From Melioribacteraceae bacterium (lineage in GTDB: Bacteria; Bacteroidota; Ignavibacteria; Ignavibacteriales; Melioribacteraceae), in the NCBI GenBank assembly GCA_021739765.1, contig JAIPBD010000017.1, positions 42,489-106,488 on the forward strand: a stretch of DNA of 64,000 nt. Direction: 5' to 3'. This document shows positions 17,082 through 25,937 of this stretch, in pieces. Below the pieces are notes generated by a model. That model was not told the origin of the DNA. It saw only the letters and a program-made list of their open reading frames with translations, and ran no database searches. Position 1 is the stretch's first letter; the number at the start of each line of letters is the position of its first letter. The translations under genes were made by a program, and so were the position numbers.

Positions 17082-19229
17082 TCACAGATTTTCAATAAAA
17101 TAATTGCTGATCTTTGAATAAAGATGCACGGCATCTTTGCCTCCAACACCATGCGGATGTCCAATATAAGGATAATAATCCAACGGGATGTTTTTATTAG
17201 CTGCCATTTCTGCAAACTTTAATGAATTCTGCCAAACCACAACAGGGTCTTTTGTGCCGTGAACAAGCAGGAGTTTACCTTTTAAATTTTCCACATAACT
17301 CAAAAGACTTGCTTCTTTATAGCCGTCCGGATTTGTCTGTGGTGTATCCATATATCGTTCGGTATACATTACTTCATAAAATTTCCAGTCAATGACAGCA
17401 CCGCCGCCGACACCAACTTTAAAAGCGTTATTTGTTCGTGTCATTAAAGAAGTAGTCATGAATCCGCCATAACTCCATCCGAAAACTCCAATTCGATCCG
17501 AATCTACATAAGGAAGCGATTTTAGATATTTAACACCAGTTAATTGATCCTCTACTTCGAATGTACCTAATCTCCTGAAAGTCGCCTGCTCAAAATCTCT
17601 ACCACGATTTGCCGATCCTCTCGAATCCAGGGTAAAAACTATAAATCCCTTTTGTGCCATATATTGAAACCAAAGATGATATCTGCCGCCGGGCCATGAA
17701 TTAGTAACTAACTGTACATGAGGACCGCCGTATACATAAACAATAACCGGATATTTTTTAGATTCATCGAAATCTGGCGGGAAAATTATTCTACTGTACA
17801 GTTCGAATTTCTCATCACCCTCAATTGAGAATATTTTCATTTCGCCTAAGTTGTATTCGGAATACGGATTATCAGATTCGAGGAGAGTTACGATCAAATC
17901 GCCATCGGTGTTAATTAACGAAATTTTTCGCGGAGTCTCTATACTGGAATAAGTATCAAGCGCAAATGACTTATCGGAATTCAATTTTATGTTATGGGTT
18001 CCCGCTTCATTTGTGATTTTTGTGAGGGAGGAGCCATCTAAATCAACTTTATATAAATGTCTTTCAAGCGGTGATTCTTTAGTTCCTTCAAAATACAGGT
18101 TGTTATTTTCGTCGGAACCAAGATATTCCGTAATTACCCAATCACCTTTGGTAACTTGATTAATTAAAGTTCCATCAGTATTGTAATGGTAAAGATGATC
18201 GTATCCGTCTCTTTCTGAAATCCAAATAAAATCATTCTCAGAACCTTCTAATAAGTGGAGAGGATGTTCGGGTTCAACGTATTTTTCATGTTTTTCTTCA
18301 AAAAGAGTTTTAACCAAATCTCCGGTTTCCACCGAATATTTGTTAAGTATTAAATGATTTTGATCACGATTAAGAATACCTACAAAAATATTTTCCTCGT
18401 CCGGTGACCACGTAACCGAAGTGAGATATTTATCCTTCGGGTCGCTGGTATTTAGCCAAATAGTAGATTTTGTCGAATGATTAAAGATTCCGAGAGTAAC
18501 TAATTCACTTGTTTGACCAGCCATTGGATAACGAATATTTTCCAGAACTGCCGGAGTAGATTTTAAGTCAACCAACGGATAATTGGTAACCATTGACTCA
18601 TCTTTTCTATAAAATGCGGTGAAATTACTTTTTGGTGATATAAAAATACCGTCGGAAATGCCAAACTCACTTCTGTGAACAGTTTGTCCGTTAAGTATTC
18701 CGTCCAAAGTATCCGCAGTAATTTGAAAATGTTCATCTGAATTATAACCGATAAATAAATTCTGGCCGATAGTGTAAAGGATTGTTTTATTATCCCCGGC
18801 AAATTCTAAATTTTCGGCATTGTTCGGTTTGGAATTAAGCAATTCCAAAACTTTGGATTTAACATCGAAGTTGAAAAGTGAATCCCCATTCCAGAATCTA
18901 AAACTATCCCGGGAAATCCATGTGATCGAAGGGAACCTTTTTAATTGACCAAAATTCGAACTGGAGAGATGACTATTTAATAATTCAAGTTTGACGATAT
19001 TGCTTTCTTCAAGATTTGTTGCGGATCTGATTACAAGCCCATCTTGATCTTCAGAATAATAGTAGAATAAATCAGTATTATCAATCCAGTTTAACTGCCG
19101 TAAATTATCCGGAGCCAATTTTGAATAGGAATTTAAAACAACATCTTCAATTGTGAAATTTTGCGACTGAGCATTGATAAATAAGGGAAGGACAAGAAGG
19201 ATTAATACTTTTTTAAATATAGATGACAT
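17082..19229 (-). CDS. Dipeptidyl peptidase IV-like S9 family peptidase
   Basis: 715 residues, typical for bacterial DPP IV. A signal peptide (1-20, ending INAQ) exports it to the periplasm. The N-terminal half (40-480) is the eight-bladed DPP IV propeller, with VHRSEFGI and AFYRKDESMV characteristic of the Bacteroidota group. The C-terminal alpha/beta hydrolase has Ser in GWSYGGFM, Asp in HGTKDPVV and His in HPHGVGG, a complete catalytic triad. It removes Xaa-Pro or similar dipeptides from peptide N-termini. It forms its own unit with AGAGG before ATG; the gaps to both neighbours exceed 100 bp. Confidence 0.92.
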   Translation of the reverse strand: MSSIFKKVLILLVLPLFINAQSQNFTIEDVVLNSYSKLAPDNLRQLNWIDNTDLFYYYSEDQDGLVIRSATNLEESNIVKLELLNSHLSSSNFGQLKRFPSITWISRDSFRFWNGDSLFNFDVKSKVLELLNSKPNNAENLEFAGDNKTILYTIGQNLFIGYNSDEHFQITADTLDGILNGQTVHRSEFGISDGIFISPKSNFTAFYRKDESMVTNYPLVDLKSTPAVLENIRYPMAGQTSELVTLGIFNHSTKSTIWLNTSDPKDKYLTSVTWSPDEENIFVGILNRDQNHLILNKYSVETGDLVKTLFEEKHEKYVEPEHPLHLLEGSENDFIWISERDGYDHLYHYNTDGTLINQVTKGDWVITEYLGSDENNNLYFEGTKESPLERHLYKVDLDGSSLTKITNEAGTHNIKLNSDKSFALDTYSSIETPRKISLINTDGDLIVTLLESDNPYSEYNLGEMKIFSIEGDEKFELYSRIIFPPDFDESKKYPVIVYVYGGPHVQLVTNSWPGGRYHLWFQYMAQKGFIVFTLDSRGSANRGRDFEQATFRRLGTFEVEDQLTGVKYLKSLPYVDSDRIGVFGWSYGGFMTTSLMTRTNNAFKVGVGGGAVIDWKFYEVMYTERYMDTPQTNPDGYKEASLLSYVENLKGKLLLVHGTKDPVVVWQNSLKFAEMAANKNIPLDYYPYIGHPHGVGGKDAVHLYSKISNYFIENL

Positions 19230-19389
19230 AGTTGCCTCTTATTATATTAGGAAGGAAAAAATAAAAAAAGGATCTTTCTTAAACCTCGATTTGCCTTTCG
19301 AAAACTATTAAAACATTCGAATAACACTATAGTTCAAAGTATTTGTTTCAAAAGCAAAGCCGAAAAGTCAATTCTGAAAGAGACCCGAT

Positions 19390-20028
19390 TTATTTACTAT
19401 CAGATTTTTTTTCGTCCTTAGGAACTGATCTTGTTTCAAATACTTTATCGATCAAATTATAGCTCTGAGCTTCTTTCGAATTCATATAATAATCTCTATC
19501 GCAATCTTTTGTAATCTGATCAATTTCTTTACCGGTATGTTCGGCTAAAATTTGATAAAGTGTATCTCTTGTTTTAAGCATTTCCCGTGCATGAATCTGA
19601 ATATCAGAGGTTTGCCCTTGAAGACCGCCAATCCAAGGTTGGTGAATCATAATTTTTGAGTTGGGGAGGGAGAAGCGTTTACCTTTTGCTCCGCCGGCTA
19701 ATAGAATAGCACCCATGCTCGCGGCTAATCCGACACAAATTGTAGAAACATCAGCTTTGATATATTTCATGGTGTCATAAATAGCTAATCCGGCCGAAAC
19801 ACTTCCACCCGGAGAATTAATGTATAGCTTTATATCTTTGTCAGGATCTTCGGCTTCTAAGAATAATAATTGAGCGATTGTAAGACTCGCGACATGATCA
19901 TCTACTCCGGTGCCGAGGAAAATTATCCTTTCTCTCAACAACCGAGAATATATGTCCATTCCTCGTTCACCGCGACCGGTTTGTTCAATTACATAAGGTA
20001 CAAGTTGATTATAAATTTCCGGCTTCAT
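19390..20028 (-). CDS. clpP: ATP-dependent Clp protease proteolytic subunit
   Basis: 212 residues. Forms the tetradecameric serine peptidase chamber that degrades proteins delivered by ClpX or ClpA/C. The catalytic triad is Ser104 (GLAASMGAI), His129 (MIHQPWIGG) and Asp179 (DCDRDYYM); the oxyanion segment [10 protein letters not shown] is intact. It follows tig by 3 bases, the common tig-clpP order, but clpX does not follow; the next gene is the S9 peptidase 160 bp away. Ribosome site AAAGGAAA lies inside the end of tig. Confidence 0.97.
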   Translation of the reverse strand: MKPEIYNQLVPYVIEQTGRGERGMDIYSRLLRERIIFLGTGVDDHVASLTIAQLLFLEAEDPDKDIKLYINSPGGSVSAGLAIYDTMKYIKADVSTICVGLAASMGAILLAGGAKGKRFSLPNSKIMIHQPWIGGLQGQTSDIQIHAREMLKTRDTLYQILAEHTGKEIDQITKDCDRDYYMNSKEAQSYNLIDKVFETRSVPKDEKKSDSK

Positions 20029-20031
20029 TAA

Positions 20032-21336
20032 TTATTTTCCTTTTTTAGTCTTTTTCTCGCTTTTCGCTTTTTCATCGGGGTCAACATCAACAGCAACGTT
20101 GTTTGATTTCAAAAAGTCCATAACCTTTTCCTCGAGAAGAGCTTCACTTCGGTTCGAACTTTTATAGTAGGTCAACATTTTTTCAACTGAAAGCCCTGTT
20201 TGTGCGGCATCTTTTTCAGCAAGTACTCTTAAATCATCATCATTTACTTCAATTTTTTCAATTCTGGCAATATTTTCAGAAATAATTTGCCATTTAGCTG
20301 ACCATTCCGCTCTAGGCTTCAATTGTTCCTTAACGGTTTTCTCATCAAAAGGTCTTTTTTGTCTCTGTGCTTCCTGTTTCTCTTGCTCTAATAAATTTTT
20401 ATGAAGAAAATCTATATAACCTTTCGGGGGATCAAAATCATTTTTGGTTACAATTTCATTTAATAATGAATTGATGAAGATGTTTTCAGATTGGGAATCA
20501 TAGTAACTTTTGAAGTTCTCTGAAATCATTTCTCTCAATTCATTCATGGATGTTGCTTTGTTGTTAGATAATGATTTGAAAAATTCTTCTGTCTGTTCCG
20601 GTGGAACAAGTTTTTCAATTTTTTTAACAACAGCATCGTAATGAAATTCTTCTTTTGGAGAATCATCTTCGGAGGGTCGTTCATCGGTAAAAGAAAAATT
20701 AAAATTTTCACCAACTTTTTTTCCGATCGCGCTATCAATAATTTCTTTATTAATATTATGCGCATCTAAGTCTATCGTAAAATCTTCATTTTTACTACCT
20801 TCTAAAGCATTCCCTTCACTATCAACTCTTTGAAGGTCAACGACTATTTTATGCTTTTTATCGGTAATTTCCTCAGTCTCTTCGAATGATGCTTTAGATT
20901 TCAACAAATGTTCGATTTCGTGTTCAACATCTTCATCGCGAAGTTTGAATACCGGTTTATCAATTTTAAGATTTTTATAATCTAGAATTTCCATTTCCGG
21001 TTTCACTTCATACTTTACTTTAAATGCGAGTTTTTCACCGGGAACAAAATCAATATCGGTTAATGCAGGGGTACTGATTGGATTTAAGTTTTCTGATTCA
21101 ACCACGGTCCAGAACTTGGAGTTTGCAATCTTTTCGCTGGCTTGATACTCAATCGCATCACCATACATTTTTTTTAGCATTTGCATGGGAACTTTTCCTT
21201 TGCGGAAACCAGGCATGGTTATTTTTTTTCTTTCTTCTTTGTAAGCGGCTTCAATCTCCGGTTTTATTTCATCATACGAAAGTGTGACCTCAATTTCGTG
21301 TTCTGAACTTGATATAACATTAACCTTAGATTCCAA
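20032..21336 (-). CDS. tig: Trigger factor
   Basis: 434 residues, standard length. Ribosome-associated chaperone that shields nascent chains at the tunnel exit. The N-terminal ribosome-binding domain carries the signature MPGFRKGKVPMQ (about 41-52, with the FRK loop). The central PPIase-like domain is weakly conserved and is followed by a long helical C-terminal arm domain. The tail is very Lys-rich. It lies just downstream of tRNA-Leu(UAG) on the same strand, 36 bp apart, so the two may be co-transcribed. clpP is translationally close behind. Confidence 0.95.
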   Translation of the reverse strand: MESKVNVISSSEHEIEVTLSYDEIKPEIEAAYKEERKKITMPGFRKGKVPMQMLKKMYGDAIEYQASEKIANSKFWTVVESENLNPISTPALTDIDFVPGEKLAFKVKYEVKPEMEILDYKNLKIDKPVFKLRDEDVEHEIEHLLKSKASFEETEEITDKKHKIVVDLQRVDSEGNALEGSKNEDFTIDLDAHNINKEIIDSAIGKKVGENFNFSFTDERPSEDDSPKEEFHYDAVVKKIEKLVPPEQTEEFFKSLSNNKATSMNELREMISENFKSYYDSQSENIFINSLLNEIVTKNDFDPPKGYIDFLHKNLLEQEKQEAQRQKRPFDEKTVKEQLKPRAEWSAKWQIISENIARIEKIEVNDDDLRVLAEKDAAQTGLSVEKMLTYYKSSNRSEALLEEKVMDFLKSNNVAVDVDPDEKAKSEKKTKKGK

Positions 21337-21372
21337 ATCGACCTCTAATCGTGTTTTTGATTTTTTTTAGAT

Positions 21373-21457
21373 TGGTACGAAAGGGGGGACTCGAACCCCC
21401 ACATCCTAAGATACTAGATCCTAAGTCTAGCGCGTCTACCAATTCCGCCACTCTCGC
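21373..21457 (-). tRNA. tRNA-Leu(UAG)
   Basis: On the minus strand: acceptor GCGAGAG with CTTTCGT, D arm GGCGGAATTGGTAGAC, anticodon stem CTAGA/TCTAG around CTTAGGA (anticodon TAG, reads CUN), long variable arm, T arm GGGGGTTCGAGTCCCCC, then A and an encoded CCA. It is class II, as expected for Leu, and unlike the tRNA-Leu at 11164 it encodes its own CCA. Confidence 0.96.
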
Positions 21458-21635
21458 ATAGTTTTAAGCCTACAAAACTAACTTATTTTCAAATGCAAAT
21501 CAATAAAAGAAACTTGTTTTATTCAAACAAAGACACAAGTTTTTTTTATTTGTGAAGATTGTATATAAAAGTATTTGTAACTACTTTTCCCATTTTAGTC
21601 TATAATTACAATAACAAATTTCGAAATGCAAATAA

Positions 21636-22622
21636 ATGGCTAATTTAATCGGACATGTAGTTGATAACTACGAATTTGTCGAACTCCTCGGAAGAGGAGG
21701 GATGGGAACAGTTTATAAAGCTTATGATATAAAATTACAGCGAAATGTCGCAATTAAAATTATTGATGAGAGCTTAATTGAAAACAATAGTTCTTTCCTC
21801 GAACGGTTTAGGCGAGAAGCCAGAAATCAAGCCCAATTGGTTCATCCGAATGTTGTAGTTGTATACGGATTTATCGAGTATGACGATGTAATCGGTATCG
21901 TAATGGAACACGTTAAAGGCCATAGCATTGATCGAATTTTGCGAAAACAAGGCCGCCTTCACATGCGTGATGCAATTCATATTATGAAAGAGGCATTGGC
22001 GGGTCTTGGTTATGCGCATAGTAAAGGATTTGTGCACAGAGATATCAAACCAAGTAATATTATGATAGAGCCCGGAGGGGCTGTAAAAATAATGGATTTC
22101 GGGATATCCAAGTCAATTTTTGAAAAAGGTGTTACAAAAACCGGCGCCAATATCGGCACCGCTTATTACATGAGTCCTGAGCAAATACGCGCTCAAGAAG
22201 TGACGCACCATACCGATATTTACTCGATGGGATGCACACTTTACGAAATACTTACCGGGGAACCACCGTTTAGTTTTGAAAGTGAATATGAACTTTTTGA
22301 AGCTCATTTAAGCAAAAATCCAACTAGACCTTCGAGGAAATATCCTGACATCCCGGCATCATTGGATGCGGTTGTGCTTCAAGCAATGAATAAGAAATAT
22401 TATGAAAGATTTAATAGTTGTAGAGATTTTTCGAATGCTTTAGACGTGCTTGAAGAAAAAATTCCCAAGGTTACATCTTCCTCATCTGTTCAAACAAAAC
22501 AAAAAACCAGTACGGCGGGAGTTTTGTTTATCGTTTTCTTCCTCATTTTTATTAGTGTTATTATCTATTTCCTTTTTACTAACATGGATATCTTTTTGAA
22601 GGATAACCCATTTACTAAATAG
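21636..22622 (+). CDS. PknB-like Ser/Thr protein kinase with C-terminal membrane anchor
   Basis: 328 residues. A complete Hanks-type kinase domain (about 11-270): glycine loop LGRGGMGTVY, VAIKI with the ATP-binding Lys, HRDIKPSNIM catalytic loop, DFGISKS, activation segment ending MSPEQ, and DIYSMGCTLYEI. After a short Ser/Thr-rich linker one transmembrane helix (about 293-316) precedes only about a dozen residues, so the protein is a cytoplasmic kinase anchored in the membrane with no external sensor. No clear ribosome site precedes the ATG. It is about 60% identical by eye to the next kinase, so the two arose by duplication. Confidence 0.93.
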   Translation: MANLIGHVVDNYEFVELLGRGGMGTVYKAYDIKLQRNVAIKIIDESLIENNSSFLERFRREARNQAQLVHPNVVVVYGFIEYDDVIGIVMEHVKGHSIDRILRKQGRLHMRDAIHIMKEALAGLGYAHSKGFVHRDIKPSNIMIEPGGAVKIMDFGISKSIFEKGVTKTGANIGTAYYMSPEQIRAQEVTHHTDIYSMGCTLYEILTGEPPFSFESEYELFEAHLSKNPTRPSRKYPDIPASLDAVVLQAMNKKYYERFNSCRDFSNALDVLEEKIPKVTSSSSVQTKQKTSTAGVLFIVFFLIFISVIIYFLFTNMDIFLKDNPFTK

Positions 22623-22755
22623 ATGCCCTCCAACCAACGACTTTCGATTAATTTATCTGATTAGAGTGTGGATAAATAATGTTCTTTTGACTAATATAAT
22701 GTCCTTATAAACAATCGTTCCCAATTTTATAATTTTCAAACTCGGGTATCATTAA

Positions 22756-24648
22756 ATGGAAAATTTGATCGGAAAAACCATTGATAATTACAAAATAATT
22801 TCAGTTTTGGGCAAAGGAGGAATGGGCGTTGTTTATGAAGCTTACGATACGAAATTAGAACGTAAAGTCGCTATAAAGGTTATGAGTTCCCAGCTTTTTA
22901 ACCGAAGCAGTTTTATAGAAAGATTCAAACGTGAGGCAAAAAATCAAGCCAAACTGATTCATCAAAATGTTGTAACCGTATACGGTTTTATGGAATATGG
23001 TGATATGCTCGGCATTGTAATGGAATTTGTTGAAGGGGAGAGTCTGGAAAAAGTTATTTACCGCCAAAAACGACTTCATTTATATGATGTAATTTATATT
23101 ATGAAACAAGTATTGGCCGGAATCGGCTATGCTCACTCCAAAGGATTTATACATCGAGATATTAAACCATCGAACATAGTTTTTAACAAAGAAGGATCTG
23201 CCAAAATAATGGATTTCGGCATTTCCAAATCTTTATTCGAAAAGGGCGTTACACAGACCGGAGCTAAAGTTGGCACGGTCTATTACATGAGTCCTGAACA
23301 AATTAAAGGAATTGATATTACACATCGAAGTGACGTTTATTCACTTGGATGCACAATGTATGAAATGTTGGTTGGCAAACCACCTTTTTATGGCGAAAAT
23401 GATTACGATATCATGGATGCTCACCTCAAGAAAGAACCTCCGAAAATATCTGAAATGATACCCGGAACACCCAAAATTATAGATGATATTATCACTAAAT
23501 CAATGAACAAAGATCCCGAGAAACGATACGTTCATTGTTCGGAATTTCAATCTGCGCTGCGTGAAGTGGACAATTATATCAGCAACATAAGCACGACCGC
23601 GGCTAAGAAGAAGGAAAACAACAAGAAAAGAGTTAAAACGAATTCAACAATCGGATTTATGGTATTTCTGGCAGTTGTTATTTCATTGTCATGGTTCGTG
23701 TACAATCAAGTTGATGAAATAATAAAGTCTGAAGAGACTATGGATGCTTTCAAACGATACAGTTTTCAAAGTTTATTTGAATCGGATGAAACTTCATTTT
23801 CTAGAATGGCAAAACAAATCAGTGGTACTAATCGTGCGCTAAATGGTATTACATTATCTGCGGTCGGGCAAGGAATAGCTGTTGGGGATAGCGGTACTGT
23901 ACTTTTAACCGAAAATGCAGGTGAGTTATGGTATGATGTTGAACTTGACGGGAAATATAAAATTAACGACGCTCTTTTACTCGATGATGGGAAATGTTTC
24001 CTCGTGGGTGGAGAATCCAGCTTTGTTTATAGTGACGACTTTATGAAAACTATTCAGAAGTTTCCTGTAGATGCCGATCATAACTTATTCAAAGTCAGAT
24101 TCATTGATAATAACCTTGGATTCGTTCTGGGAAGCAAAGGAATGGTAATGAGAACCACAAACGGTGGCAGTGATTGGTCAAGAATTAGCATGAACACTTC
24201 CAACATACTTTATGATGTTGCTTTTGTGGATCAGAATTTGGGATACATTGTTGGTTGGAATGGAATGTATTTAAAAACTACAAACGGAGGCTCAAGCTGG
24301 AGAGAAGAAGAACCATTCACGAACCGATATCTAAAATCCATTGATTTCTACGAAGATATTGGAATCGCGGTTGGTGGAAACTTAATCTTCAGAACTGATG
24401 ATGGCGGTGAGACGTGGATTCAAGTTATGAATTCTCCTGCAGATGGTTTTCAAACGGTTAAATTTATTAATGATGAGCTTGTTCTGATTGCCGGCGGAAA
24501 AGGAATTCTGATGGTTTCGCAGGATGAAGGAGAGACCTGGAACGCGTTTGATACAAAAACACTTATAAATTTCTCTGATCTGGAATTAAGTTCCGATGGA
24601 TCAGTCTATTTAACCGGTGTAAACGGAACAATTCTTAAAATAATGTAG
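22756..24648 (+). CDS. Ser/Thr protein kinase with external Ycf48/BNR-like repeat sensor
   Basis: 630 residues. Kinase domain 1-272 with LGKGGMGVVY, VAIKV, HRDIKPSNIV, DFGISKS and MSPEQ, all intact. One transmembrane helix (about 298-318) follows a Lys-rich linker. The rest (350-630) is exported and has repeated blades with TTNGGSDW, TTNGGSSW, TDDGGETW and SQDEGETW, the pattern of Ycf48/BNR beta-propellers, which bind proteins or glycans. This is a receptor kinase architecture. The murA gene starts 18 bases after the stop, so the pair is probably co-transcribed and the kinase may tie envelope state to wall synthesis, which is an inference. Confidence 0.9.
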   Translation: MENLIGKTIDNYKIISVLGKGGMGVVYEAYDTKLERKVAIKVMSSQLFNRSSFIERFKREAKNQAKLIHQNVVTVYGFMEYGDMLGIVMEFVEGESLEKVIYRQKRLHLYDVIYIMKQVLAGIGYAHSKGFIHRDIKPSNIVFNKEGSAKIMDFGISKSLFEKGVTQTGAKVGTVYYMSPEQIKGIDITHRSDVYSLGCTMYEMLVGKPPFYGENDYDIMDAHLKKEPPKISEMIPGTPKIIDDIITKSMNKDPEKRYVHCSEFQSALREVDNYISNISTTAAKKKENNKKRVKTNSTIGFMVFLAVVISLSWFVYNQVDEIIKSEETMDAFKRYSFQSLFESDETSFSRMAKQISGTNRALNGITLSAVGQGIAVGDSGTVLLTENAGELWYDVELDGKYKINDALLLDDGKCFLVGGESSFVYSDDFMKTIQKFPVDADHNLFKVRFIDNNLGFVLGSKGMVMRTTNGGSDWSRISMNTSNILYDVAFVDQNLGYIVGWNGMYLKTTNGGSSWREEEPFTNRYLKSIDFYEDIGIAVGGNLIFRTDDGGETWIQVMNSPADGFQTVKFINDELVLIAGGKGILMVSQDEGETWNAFDTKTLINFSDLELSSDGSVYLTGVNGTILKIM

Positions 24649-24666
24649 AGAATATCGGAGTTTTTA

Positions 24667-25932
24667 TTGGATAAGTTTGTAATCCGCGGCGGTAAAAAAC
24701 TGAGCGGGAGAGTAACAGTTTCCGGTGCTAAAAATTCAGTTTTAGCGCTAATGCCGGCAACCTTATTAAACAATGGCAGGAATATTATAAATAATGTACC
24801 CGAAGTTGCGGATACATATACTATGTTAAAACTCCTTAATTTTCTGGGAGTTGAATTTAATTTTGAAAATCACCGATTAACAGTTGACACATCCACAATT
24901 ACTCATCAAGAAGCGCCATACGAACACGTTAAAAAAATGCGTGCTTCAGTTTATGTTTTAGGTCCATTGCTGGCGAGATACAAAAGCGCTAAAGTTTCTT
25001 TACCGGGAGGCTGTGCGTGGGGTCCGCGACCAATAAATTTGCATTTGGAAGCGCTTAAAAAATTAAACGCGGAAATTGAACTTGAGGAAGGTTACATTTT
25101 AGCGAAATGTAAAGAGCTAATCGGAGCAAAAATTCATTTCGATATCTCCTCAGTGGGAGCAACCGGAAATACAATTATGGCCGCGACTCTCGCGAAAGGT
25201 ACAACTTTGATTACGAACGCAGCCACGGAACCTGAAATAGTTGAGCTGGAGAAATCACTGGTGAAGATGGGAGCACGAATCGATGGTATTGGTACCTCAA
25301 CTGTAGAAATCGAAGGAGTGGATGAATTACTCCCAATTGAAATGAATAATATTCCCGATCGAATTGAAGCGGGTACTTTAATGATTTCTGCCGCGATGAC
25401 GAAAGGGAGAATCACTCTCGAGAAAGTTGAACCGTCCCATCTGGAAACTATTATATACAAACTTGAAGATAGCGGCGTTAAGTGTAATGTACATAATGAC
25501 TTAATTGATATCGATGCAACTGAAATCGATGTGTTGCCCGTGGATATAAGCACTTCAACTTATCCCGGATTTCCCACAGATATGCAAGCACAATGGACAG
25601 CATATATGACTCTCGCAAGGGGGACTTCTCGGATTACCGATAACATCTATTTTGATCGATTTAAACATATCCCTGAATTAACACGACTGGGAGCACAAAT
25701 TGAAGTGATGCGAAACAGTGCGGTTGTTACCGGTGGCAAGTCGCTTAAAGGAGCCAAAGTGATGTCGACGGATCTTAGAGCAAGCGCATGTCTTGTTCTT
25801 GCCGGATTAGCTGCAGAAGGTGAAACCGAGGTTTTACGAATTTATCATTTAGATCGCGGTTACCAACGAATTGAGGAAAAACTTCAAAAACTTGGTGCTG
25901 ATATCGAAAGAGTAAAAACTCAAGAATATTAA
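24667..25932 (+). CDS. murA: UDP-N-acetylglucosamine 1-carboxyvinyltransferase
   Basis: 421 residues, full length. Catalyses the first committed step of peptidoglycan synthesis, transfer of enolpyruvate from PEP to UDP-GlcNAc, in the cytoplasm. The start is TTG at 24667 with CGGAG 7 bases upstream; no ATG is nearby and the N-terminal MDKFVIRGGKKLSG is typical. Lys22 (GAKNS) and the catalytic Cys116 in GGCAWGPRP are present, so it should be sensitive to fosfomycin. Lies directly behind the receptor kinase and 5 bp ahead of the membrane metallopeptidase gene. Confidence 0.96.
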   Translation: MDKFVIRGGKKLSGRVTVSGAKNSVLALMPATLLNNGRNIINNVPEVADTYTMLKLLNFLGVEFNFENHRLTVDTSTITHQEAPYEHVKKMRASVYVLGPLLARYKSAKVSLPGGCAWGPRPINLHLEALKKLNAEIELEEGYILAKCKELIGAKIHFDISSVGATGNTIMAATLAKGTTLITNAATEPEIVELEKSLVKMGARIDGIGTSTVEIEGVDELLPIEMNNIPDRIEAGTLMISAAMTKGRITLEKVEPSHLETIIYKLEDSGVKCNVHNDLIDIDATEIDVLPVDISTSTYPGFPTDMQAQWTAYMTLARGTSRITDNIYFDRFKHIPELTRLGAQIEVMRNSAVVTGGKSLKGAKVMSTDLRASACLVLAGLAAEGETEVLRIYHLDRGYQRIEEKLQKLGADIERVKTQEY

Positions 25933-25937
25933 TAAAA

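Noticed and set aside
21510-21548. Terminator-like hairpin AAACTTGT/ACAAGTTT with T run
   Set aside because: The loop is long (17 nt), the stem weak, and no plus-strand gene lies upstream to be terminated.
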